From the NCBI GenBank assembly GCA_030670375.1, contig DAOVBT010000139.1:1-6046 (forward strand): DNA of 6,046 bases. Direction: 5' to 3'. Under the pieces are notes generated by a model that saw only the letters and a program-made list of their open reading frames with translations, did no database searches and was not told where the DNA came from. The DNA is from Candidatus Aminicenantota bacterium (GTDB taxonomy: Bacteria > Acidobacteriota > Aminicenantia > Aminicenantales > Aminicenantaceae). Positions 1 through 6,046 of this stretch are shown piece after piece. The translations under genes were made by a program, and so were the position numbers. Each line of letters opens with the position of its first letter. Positions within the stretch are counted from its first letter, which is position 1.

Positions 1-408
1 TCGGCGATCGTTTCAGGAATAGCCCTGATGATCCTGGTATGTATCGTGAAGGACCGCTTTTTCTCCGCACAAAAAAAGATAAACTATCCTCTTCTTGAAA
101 ATCTCGCGAAAATGTTAGCCTGGGTTATCGTGTTTGACCTGTTTCTGGTCGGGTGCGACATTCTAGTCCTTTTGATTTCCCACTCTGATGCTCAGGATGT
201 AGCCCATCTGCTTTTATCCGGCAATTTTTTTCCTTTATTCTTGATCGTGGAAAACCTGTTAGGAAAAATCGTGCCATTTATCTTGCTTGTCGTTCCACGA
301 TTCAGGAACTTGGTGACCATGATTATCGCTTCTTTACTTGTCGTCATTGGAATATTTTTCATGAGATACGTCGTGGTTGTCGGAGGAGAATCTATCCCGT
401 TGATTTGA
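1..408 (+). CDS. NrfD/PsrC/QrcD-like quinone-interacting membrane subunit, C-terminal part (5' end outside window)
   Basis: The reading frame is open from base 1 (135 codons, then TGA at 406-408), so the gene begins upstream; the ATG at 28 lies inside a hydrophobic helix and is unlikely to be the start. The fragment holds about four membrane helices, near window codons 1-16, 38-59, 77-99 and 105-122. Features typical of the NrfD family C-terminus are an E84-x3-G88-x3-P92 pattern in the third helix and an ending with R122, then G128-G129, then P133. NrfD proteins normally have 8-10 helices and exchange electrons with menaquinone or menaquinol, without cofactors of their own, working with an Fe-S ferredoxin subunit and a molybdopterin-family subunit. 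The latter follows after 9 bases, which supports PsrC- or QrcD-like membership. The family call is fairly sure; the subfamily is inferred from neighbours. Confidence 0.85.
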   Translation, partial: SAIVSGIALMILVCIVKDRFFSAQKKINYPLLENLAKMLAWVIVFDLFLVGCDILVLLISHSDAQDVAHLLLSGNFFPLFLIVENLLGKIVPFILLVVPRFRNLVTMIIASLLVVIGIFFMRYVVVVGGESIPLI

Positions 409-410
409 GG
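407..410 (+). promoter_or_regulatory. Ribosome binding site of the molybdopterin-family gene
   Basis: GAGG sits 7 bases before the ATG at 418 and overlaps the TGA stop of the preceding gene (406-408). The overlap suggests translational coupling of the membrane subunit and the molybdopterin-family subunit, and it supports 418 as the start. Confidence 0.6.
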
Positions 411-417
411 AAATAAA

Positions 418-2622
418 ATGGGAAAAAAAGGAATTTCCAGAAGACGGTTCATGAAAGATGGCCTCTCCCTGATGGCCGGTACATCCATGACCCTCGGAGC
501 ATGGGCTCCTTCAGATCACGACAAAAAAAAGATCGCTGTGTCCAGAACCTCCTTAAAATCTCTGGTTGCTATCCCCACAACCTGCCTTCAGTGCCCTGCG
601 GGATGCGGTATCATCGCTTATCTGAACGGTGACCGGCTCGTTCAGATTCTCGGGAATCCCGATCATCCGAACAACAAGGGAGGCATCTGTGCCAAAGGCG
701 TTGCCGGAATCAATTTGGTCAACGATCCGGAAAGGCTTTTATTTCCTGTAAAAAGAATCGGTCCGAGAGGACAAAATCGCTGGAGCAGAATCACCTGGGA
801 TGAAGCTTATCATACATTGAGCTCTCGTATCGGCCGCTTAATGAAAGATGGACGGATCAAGGAATTTATCGTGGATTTGGGTCGTTCGGATCCCATTTTG
901 AGGCAATTCATCCAAGCCATCGGAGATGTTACCGTTATCGACCGACCTGTTTTGAAAAGCCTCAACCGTTCGTCAGCATTCGCATCCATGACAGGATATT
1001 CCTCTTTCATCCCGGATGTTGCCAATAGCCGCACCATCCTGAACTTCGGGGCCAATCCGTTTGCAAATCATGACTACTTTGTCGGGATAGCCCGTCGCCT
1101 TGCCCTTGCCAGAGTCGAAAGGGGGACAAAACTGATCACATTCGATGTGCGGATGTCCGAAACTGCAGCCAGAAGTGATGAATGGCATCCGGTCAAGCCA
1201 GGCACAGACGGAAGCGTTGCGCTAGCCATGGCAAACGTGATCGTGAACAAAGGACTTGTTGATACACAATTCCTCGAAAACAAAGCGAACATATCCCATG
1301 AAGCTTTAAAGAAACACCTTTCCCGGTTCACACCCGAATGGGCCGAGAGAGAGAGCAGGATAGCCGCCGAAGATGTGGAACGGTTGGCTTATCAATTTGC
1401 GTCCCAAAAGCCGTCTGTGGCCATCCTTGGAGGAGGTGCGTGCGACCACGAAAACGGGAATCAAAACACAAGATGCATTTCCTTCTTGAACTGGCTTGCA
1501 GGAAATATAGAAAAGGAAGGAGGGATATTTTTCTCTCGTTTGCCTCTGGAGCAATCATCCGATTCAAAACGTGAAAACACGCCTATCGACACCTACTTCA
1601 GCTATCTTTCCAATCCCGCATACTCCGATCCGGAATGTGATAAAAGTGCAGCCCTCCTGAAAGATGAAAAAACCACTCCTTTTTTGGTTGTGATGGATAC
1701 GCATATGACCGAAACAGCCATGCTGGCGGATTTGGTTTTGCCAGCAGCCACTTATCTCGAAGGATGGGGCGTGGAGCCTGCCCCTCCACTGGATGGGATT
1801 CCTATACTCAACCTTCGGCAGCCAGTGGTCTCTCTGCTCAGCCCGGCTGAAGCCTTACGTTCTCCTTCCTTCGATGCAGGAAAGTTGATCGACCACACTT
1901 TCCGACCCCTTGGAGAAGCCAAGGAAGTCGGGAATGTCTGCCTGAAACTGGCGAGAAATTTGGGTGGGACAACAGATAAAAAACTACCCTATAAAAATAC
2001 ACAAGACTACACTTCGAAAATGATCTCGTCCACCTTGTTTAGCGGTGTCAGCTTCCAGGACTTAAAACAAAAGGGCTTTTGGATGAGCAAAAAATCCAGA
2101 GCGATTGCGCAGGATTCTGCTGCAATGAAAGGGCATCTTCGGTTGCCCTATTATAGGACCATTCACTCTCAGGAAAGTAAAAAACCCAACCAATTTATCC
2201 TGACCACCTTTAAAACGAACCTGGGAACAACAGGGATGGAGAATAGCAAATGGGCCAGGGAGATTTTTCATGATAACCGGCTTTGGCTGAACAAACAAAA
2301 AGCCACACAACTGGGTATAAAAAACGGGGACAGGGTCCGCGTTTCCTCATCTGTGGGGAGTTTAATCCTGCGCGTTTTGACCACAAATCGGATCCATCCG
2401 GAATCGGTGGCACTGGCTGAAGGATTGGGACACACAGCATTCGGGAGTCTGGCTCAAGCCCGGAAATCCAAGAGCAAAGATAGAGATACCCAGCTCGTTT
2501 GGTGGAACAAAAAAGGAAAAGGTGTGAATCCTTTTACCATCATCGAAAACCGTGTGGATCCTGTAGGAGGAGGGCAAGCCTCAAAAGATACAGAAGTCCA
2601 GATCCAAAAGGTAGAGGATTAG
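418..2622 (+). CDS. Tat-exported molybdopterin-oxidoreductase-superfamily protein, QrcB/PsrA-like
   Basis: This 734-residue protein shows the full domain order of the DMSO-reductase superfamily. Residues 7-30 form a Tat signal (S-R-R-R-F-M-K, then a hydrophobic stretch ending in A-W-A), so it acts outside the cytoplasmic membrane. C56-x2-C59-x3-C63-x27-C91 is the N-terminal [4Fe-4S] motif, followed by K93-G94. Residues 205-214 contain the I-L-x-F-G-A-N-P segment of a pterin-binding fold. M426-D427 to E432-T433-A434, followed by A-D-L-V-L-P, is the usual central motif. From about residue 592 comes the C-terminal dinucleotide-binding domain with N-S-K-W and L-G-I-K-N-G-D. No cysteine occurs between C91 and C342, so the usual Cys/Sec Mo ligand (expected near residues 180-190) is absent; only serines (185, 186, 190) are available. 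That fits either a Ser-ligated enzyme or a Mo-free electron-transfer subunit such as QrcB. The substrate is not deducible. The neighbouring NrfD and hexaheme cytochrome favour a Qrc-like menaquinone:cytochrome c complex; a PsrA/PhsA-like reductase is the main alternative. Confidence 0.88.
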   Translation: MGKKGISRRRFMKDGLSLMAGTSMTLGAWAPSDHDKKKIAVSRTSLKSLVAIPTTCLQCPAGCGIIAYLNGDRLVQILGNPDHPNNKGGICAKGVAGINLVNDPERLLFPVKRIGPRGQNRWSRITWDEAYHTLSSRIGRLMKDGRIKEFIVDLGRSDPILRQFIQAIGDVTVIDRPVLKSLNRSSAFASMTGYSSFIPDVANSRTILNFGANPFANHDYFVGIARRLALARVERGTKLITFDVRMSETAARSDEWHPVKPGTDGSVALAMANVIVNKGLVDTQFLENKANISHEALKKHLSRFTPEWAERESRIAAEDVERLAYQFASQKPSVAILGGGACDHENGNQNTRCISFLNWLAGNIEKEGGIFFSRLPLEQSSDSKRENTPIDTYFSYLSNPAYSDPECDKSAALLKDEKTTPFLVVMDTHMTETAMLADLVLPAATYLEGWGVEPAPPLDGIPILNLRQPVVSLLSPAEALRSPSFDAGKLIDHTFRPLGEAKEVGNVCLKLARNLGGTTDKKLPYKNTQDYTSKMISSTLFSGVSFQDLKQKGFWMSKKSRAIAQDSAAMKGHLRLPYYRTIHSQESKKPNQFILTTFKTNLGTTGMENSKWAREIFHDNRLWLNKQKATQLGIKNGDRVRVSSSVGSLILRVLTTNRIHPESVALAEGLGHTAFGSLAQARKSKSKDRDTQLVWWNKKGKGVNPFTIIENRVDPVGGGQASKDTEVQIQKVED
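2613..2617 (+). promoter_or_regulatory. Ribosome binding site of the beta-propeller gene
   Basis: AGAGG lies 9 bases before the ATG at 2627, within the last codons of the molybdopterin-family gene (stop 2620-2622). It supports the chosen start and continuous translation across the 4-base gap. Confidence 0.6.
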
Positions 2623-2626
2623 TAAT

Positions 2627-3910
2627 ATGAACAAGAAAATCGGAAACATTTCCATCATGCTGATCGTCATCATTTTTATGACAGGGTTTCTTTTTTCTGA
2701 TGTTTTAAAAAAACAAGGCCACATCAAACGGCTCACCCATTCTGGGAATAATTCCGTTCACTATCCCTGCTTGAGTGATGATGGACAGTGGATGCTGTAT
2801 GTTCTGGAGATCGATGAAGGCGAGGAGATCGCCAAGTCCCTCAGGCTGATGAACATCGATACGGGAAAAGAAACAGAGCTTTTTCAAGACAAAAATAAGA
2901 CTGCCCCAGAACCCTATAAAGACATATCACTCCTTATCGGTACAAAACCTCCGGTATTATCCGGCAACGGACGTGTAGCCGTCTTTGTCCTGAGCTTAGA
3001 TCAACCGGAAAACATCCTGGATCACTATCTTGCCATAATCAACACGGATGGCACCGGGTTTAAAATTTTATCTTTCCCGATAGAAGCTCTTCAAGGAAAA
3101 GACTGGAAAGCTCTCGATTTCAACGAGAACGAATGGGAAAGAATATCGCATTATGCTGTAAGCTCCGATGGAAGCCATGTGGCTTGTGTGATGAAGGGAC
3201 ATTTAGGACCGGTCCGTTACGGCAATGCGAGCGCCATTATTATGATCGACACCCGAAGTGAAGAGAAAAAAACAATCCTTGCGCCAGAATTCAACGGGCA
3301 ACAATGGGAATGGAAAACTCAACCCTCCCGGCCACTCCTTGGAGGGGGTTGGGCCTTTGGCATAAGCGGTTCAGGAGACAGAGTTTTGTTCGGCGCCCAA
3401 TCTTCGGATGACAAACTGGATTATGATCTTTATGTATCCGATTGGGAAGGGACCCGAGTCAAAAAGATAACCGATTTTCAAGACCGTTGGTTCAGCCTCG
3501 CTGAATTGAGCCAAGACGGAAAAAAAGTCGTGGTTTACTACACAGGGAAGAAAAAACAAGGAATCGGGACATACATCGTCAGTTCAGAAGGATCTGAGAT
3601 CGAATATCTCAAATCCCCTTTCTCTCCGAAGATCGAATTTTTCGATATGACCGGGAACGGAAAGTATATCCTTTATAAACATATTTATGATGGTGTCTTC
3701 CTCGATCTCGAAACAGGCGAAGGTGGAACTGCCTTTGACGAAAATACGCCCGGTTATGTCTCTGGTTTGGTCCCGATGGATTTCCCGAGGTTTCCTGCCT
3801 TTTGGGGGCCTCGGATCGCCAGTCATGAAGGAACAAGAATCCTGCTTGCAGGAATACCCGAGGGAAAGAAAAGCCCCGAGTTTTTTCTTTTGAGTTTTAA
3901 AACCAAATAA
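2627..3910 (+). CDS. Exported TolB/PD40-like beta-propeller protein of unknown role
   Basis: The 427-residue product begins with a lysine-containing head and a hydrophobic stretch (about residues 6-24), a signal peptide or membrane anchor, so the rest should be periplasmic. The body carries repeated S-x-(D/N)-G-x-x-(V/I) strands typical of TolB/WD40-like (PD40) blades, starting near residues 45, 108, 175, 244, 290 and 338, with a weaker seventh near 396. Several blades continue into a strand ending D-x-x-(T/E)-G or similar (for example N-I-D-T-G-K in blade 1). There is no CxxCH motif, Fe-S cysteine cluster or obvious catalytic motif, so it is probably not itself a redox protein. It starts 4 bases after the molybdopterin-family gene and ends 9 bases before the cytochrome gene, so it is co-expressed with an electron-transfer complex. 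It could be a scaffold, docking surface or assembly factor, but that is inference from context. The gene ends in tandem TAA codons (3908-3913). Confidence 0.75.
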   Translation: MNKKIGNISIMLIVIIFMTGFLFSDVLKKQGHIKRLTHSGNNSVHYPCLSDDGQWMLYVLEIDEGEEIAKSLRLMNIDTGKETELFQDKNKTAPEPYKDISLLIGTKPPVLSGNGRVAVFVLSLDQPENILDHYLAIINTDGTGFKILSFPIEALQGKDWKALDFNENEWERISHYAVSSDGSHVACVMKGHLGPVRYGNASAIIMIDTRSEEKKTILAPEFNGQQWEWKTQPSRPLLGGGWAFGISGSGDRVLFGAQSSDDKLDYDLYVSDWEGTRVKKITDFQDRWFSLAELSQDGKKVVVYYTGKKKQGIGTYIVSSEGSEIEYLKSPFSPKIEFFDMTGNGKYILYKHIYDGVFLDLETGEGGTAFDENTPGYVSGLVPMDFPRFPAFWGPRIASHEGTRILLAGIPEGKKSPEFFLLSFKTK

Positions 3911-3919
3911 TAAGAACTT

Positions 3920-4468
3920 ATGGCTAAATTCAAATATAAAAAACGATTCTGGACGATGCTTTCTCTCTTGATCTTGGCCGCCCTGATCGTTGGAGGGGGA
4001 GGCATTGGTTATTTTGTGCATTATTCCGCAACAAACGAAAGGGTTTGTGCCCAGTGCCATCCTGAACTTGTTGATTTATGGAAAAACTCAAAAGGTCATC
4101 CATCGCATTCGACTTCATGTTTCCAGTGCCACTCCAATCATTTCGTCCCTCCCGAGTATTTAGCCGATGATTCCCTCACTTCACAGAGGTGTCTGGACTG
4201 TCACGAAGATGTGCTGGAACTGGGGTATTACATTAAAAAGAAAGTCATAAAATTCAATCATAGGATACACCGACAGGAAGGCCTGGAATGTATCGCATGT
4301 CACCGTAATGCAGGACATGAATATCTGTCAGGTGGGACAAACAGGCCTTCGATTCCCGAATGTATCCTGTGCCACATAAGGGAGTTTGACGGACCGCCAA
4401 AAAACCAGGAATGCCTAAACTGTCACGATGTGATGCTGGCTCCGGGTAGGATGTGGAACAATGATTAA
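3920..4468 (+). CDS. Membrane-anchored hexaheme cytochrome c, QrcA/NapC-like
   Basis: The 182-residue protein has a basic N-terminus (K3 to R9) and one hydrophobic helix (about residues 12-33), then a periplasmic part with six CxxCH heme-attachment motifs beginning at C43, C67, C91, C124, C148 and C165. Outside these motifs the periplasmic part has six further histidines (H60, H63, H74, H114, H117, H133), with H34 at the end of the helix, enough for bis-His ligation of all hemes. H114-x2-H117 before C124 resembles cytochrome c3/c7 packing. The role is electron transfer between a membrane quinone module and periplasmic partners. Six hemes match the heme count of QrcA, and the nearby NrfD and molybdopterin-family genes agree with that; the anchor and first hemes also recall NapC/NirT. 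The ATG at 3920 lies 9 bases after the propeller stop and has no strong Shine-Dalgarno (only AAG around 3912-3914), so it may depend on upstream translation. The 3' end overlaps the next gene by 8 bases. Confidence 0.9.
   Translation: MAKFKYKKRFWTMLSLLILAALIVGGGGIGYFVHYSATNERVCAQCHPELVDLWKNSKGHPSHSTSCFQCHSNHFVPPEYLADDSLTSQRCLDCHEDVLELGYYIKKKVIKFNHRIHRQEGLECIACHRNAGHEYLSGGTNRPSIPECILCHIREFDGPPKNQECLNCHDVMLAPGRMWNND
4447..4451 (+). promoter_or_regulatory. Ribosome binding site of the EMO-like gene
   Basis: TAGGA lies inside the cytochrome gene, 9 bases before the ATG at 4461. With the 8-base overlap of the two genes (4461-4468) it supports translational coupling and fixes the start of the downstream gene. 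Confidence 0.55.
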
Positions 4469-6046
4469 AGCATTCGACATCCTGCTCGTCCTCCTTTCTC
4501 TTGCCGTATTTACCTACGGACTGCAAAGGCGTACCCGTCTGTGGAAAATCGGCCAACAGGACTCCAGATCAGACAACCTCGGAATGAGGATCAAGTCTTT
4601 CCTTGTGGAAGGGATCGTTCATCGGAGAATCTTGCAAGATGTGTATCCTGGCTTAATCCATTTATTCCTATTTATAGGCTTTCTCGTTCCCTTCGTGGTC
4701 ATCGTGATCGTCCAGTTCATGTTTACCCTACCTTCTCCCCTCTCCAAACTACTATCCTTATTCCTGGATCTTATCGCGTTGTTCGGATTAGGGTCATTGG
4801 TCTTAGCATTTTACAGAAGATATGTTACCCGCCCATCCAGGCTGGATAACCGGTTGGATGATTTCATCAGCCTGGCCTTTCTTTTCCTGATTCTCGGTAC
4901 AGGCCTCATCATGGAGAGCCTCAGGCTTTCGATAATCGGGAAAGACATCCAAGCATGGGCCCCGATAGGCAACATACTGGCCTCGCTGATCCACACCTTT
5001 GGCCTGAGTGTTGCGACAAAAGGTTTTCTAGCGATGCTCTTTTTCCGCATCCACTTTTTTCTTGTCCTCGGTTTCATCGCCTATATTCCCTATTCCAAGC
5101 TTTTTCACATCGTCAGTTCTCCGTTGAATATGATCTTCAGGTCCCTCGAACCCAAAGGGGCGCTTTCCCACATGGATCTGGAAGACGAGGAAGCCGAAAG
5201 TTTTGGGGTTACAAAAATACAAGAATTCACCTGGAAACAGCTCCTGGATCTGGATGCCTGCACACGATGCGGGAGATGCCAGGACCATTGTCCGGCCCAT
5301 CTGACAGAAAAGCCTCTTTCCCCGAAAAATATCATCCTGGATTTGAAAAACCACCTGCATGAACAAGGAAAAAAGACCGATGAAGCCCCAGCGCTGGTCG
5401 GCAACGTTGTCCAGGAGGACACGCTCTGGGCTTGCACAACCTGTCGCAACTGCATGGAACATTGCCCTGTGTATGTGGAGCATGTGGACAAAATCATCGA
5501 CTTGAGACGATACCAGGTCCTGATGGAAAGTAAATTTCCCGAGGAGTTGATGGAAGCATTTCGAGGCTTGGAGAAAAATTCGAATCCTTGGGGCTTAGGA
5601 TTTGATGCCCGGGTGGATTGGGTGGAAGAACTGGATGTCCCTATTCTATCCGAGATGCAGGGAGAAGAAATCGACTATCTCTTTTTTGTGGGGTGCATTC
5701 GTTCCTATGATGACCGCAACAAAAAAGTGACCAAAGCCATGGCACGGATTTTAAACCACCTCGGCATAAAGTTCGCTATCCTCGGGATTGAGGAGGGTTG
5801 TTGCGGAGATCCGGCAAGACGTGTCGGTAACGAATACCTTTACCAGATTCTGGCCCAGACTAACATCGAAACTTTCAACCGTTATAAAATCAGCAAAATA
5901 TTAACCACCTGTCCCCATTGTTACAACACACTCAAGAACGAATACCCGCAAATGGGATTTTTTTGTGAGGTGAAACATCATGCAGAATTCCTTTCCGAAC
6001 TCATAAGATCGGGCCATCTGATGCTGGACCGGGCCATCCCCAAAAA
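4461..6046 (+). CDS. EMO-like ETF:menaquinone oxidoreductase: NarI-like membrane domain, two [4Fe-4S] motifs, CCG domain (3' end outside window)
   Basis: The frame stays open from the ATG at 4461 to the window end (528 complete codons, no stop), so this is the largest part of a truncated gene. Residues 3-218 carry about five membrane helices (near 3-20, 63-88, 97-118, 134-153, 189-212). H198 and H216, 18 residues apart like the paired heme ligands of NarI, and H67 are likely heme b ligands. Two ferredoxin motifs follow: C267-x2-C270-x2-C273-x3-C277-P and C325-x2-C328-x2-C331-x3-C335-P. C412-x34-C447-C448-x35-C484-x2-C487 is a complete CCG motif as in HdrB/HdrD, where it binds noncubane [4Fe-4S] clusters; a second copy would be expected downstream. 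This layout, with F-T-W-K-Q-L-L-D-L before the first cluster and N-P-W-G after the second, matches the DUF224/EMO family, which passes electrons from ETF (reduced by acyl-CoA dehydrogenases) to menaquinone. HdrD/DsrK/TmcB-type proteins are relatives but usually lack the fused NarI-like domain. No ETF gene is visible here. Confidence 0.9.
   Translation, partial: MIKAFDILLVLLSLAVFTYGLQRRTRLWKIGQQDSRSDNLGMRIKSFLVEGIVHRRILQDVYPGLIHLFLFIGFLVPFVVIVIVQFMFTLPSPLSKLLSLFLDLIALFGLGSLVLAFYRRYVTRPSRLDNRLDDFISLAFLFLILGTGLIMESLRLSIIGKDIQAWAPIGNILASLIHTFGLSVATKGFLAMLFFRIHFFLVLGFIAYIPYSKLFHIVSSPLNMIFRSLEPKGALSHMDLEDEEAESFGVTKIQEFTWKQLLDLDACTRCGRCQDHCPAHLTEKPLSPKNIILDLKNHLHEQGKKTDEAPALVGNVVQEDTLWACTTCRNCMEHCPVYVEHVDKIIDLRRYQVLMESKFPEELMEAFRGLEKNSNPWGLGFDARVDWVEELDVPILSEMQGEEIDYLFFVGCIRSYDDRNKKVTKAMARILNHLGIKFAILGIEEGCCGDPARRVGNEYLYQILAQTNIETFNRYKISKILTTCPHCYNTLKNEYPQMGFFCEVKHHAEFLSELIRSGHLMLDRAIPK

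Noticed and set aside
28..408. Complete 126-residue small membrane protein starting at ATG 28
   Set aside because: The frame is open upstream to base 1 with hydrophobic helix sequence, and the motifs match the C-terminus of the longer NrfD family, so this is a truncated gene.
3908..3919. Possible frameshift or readthrough joining the propeller and cytochrome genes
   Set aside because: Two tandem in-frame TAA codons end the propeller gene, and the cytochrome has its own start and N-terminal anchor, so they are separate proteins.
3584..4060. Antisense open frame of 158 codons across the propeller-cytochrome junction
   Set aside because: It lies opposite two well-supported genes, spans their boundary, and its translation shows no recognisable motif or consistent domain.
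4541..5362. Plus-strand open frames at 4541-4849 and 4955-5362 in another frame
   Set aside because: They are shadows of the EMO-like gene that starts at 4461; their products lack membrane helices or family motifs, whereas the 4461 frame has a clear domain order.
5028..5497. Two overlapping antisense open frames of 151 and 130 codons
   Set aside because: They lie opposite the ferredoxin part of the EMO-like gene, whose cysteine motifs are unmistakable on the plus strand; the cysteines in the antisense frames do not form a known motif.

Overview
The window lies inside one plus-strand operon of a membrane-bound and periplasmic anaerobic electron-transfer system. It holds five protein-coding genes and is cut at both ends. 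Every junction is tight: gaps of 9, 4 and 9 bases, then an 8-base overlap. I see no promoter, terminator, RNA gene, repeat, insertion sequence or CRISPR array, and no gene-free stretch longer than a few bases.

Layout: (1) bases 1-408, the C-terminal end of an NrfD/PsrC/QrcD-type quinone-interacting membrane subunit; (2) 418-2622, a Tat-exported molybdopterin-oxidoreductase-superfamily protein with one N-terminal [4Fe-4S] motif and no cysteine at the usual Mo-ligand region; (3) 2627-3910, an exported or membrane-anchored TolB/PD40-like beta-propeller of six to seven blades; (4) 3920-4468, a membrane-anchored hexaheme cytochrome c; (5) 4461 to the window end, an ETF:menaquinone oxidoreductase-like protein (EMO, DUF224 type) with a NarI-like membrane domain, two [4Fe-4S] motifs and a complete CCG (HdrB/HdrD-type) cysteine motif. 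Gene 5 has no stop codon inside the window.

How they may work together (inference): the NrfD subunit, Mo-superfamily protein and hexaheme cytochrome resemble the parts of a Qrc complex, which links the menaquinone pool to periplasmic cytochromes c. The EMO-like protein would link cytoplasmic ETF, and so acyl-CoA dehydrogenases, to the same pool. The operon therefore looks like a route from acyl-CoA oxidation through ETF, EMO and menaquinone to periplasmic cytochromes, hydrogenase or formate dehydrogenase, or the reverse. The propeller is an unexplained extra part.

Organism: multiheme cytochrome, Qrc-like proteins and EMO together suggest a strictly anaerobic bacterium that oxidises fatty or aromatic acids, such as a sulfate-reducing or syntrophic member of the Desulfobacterota. 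This rests on gene content only; there is no taxonomic marker in the window.
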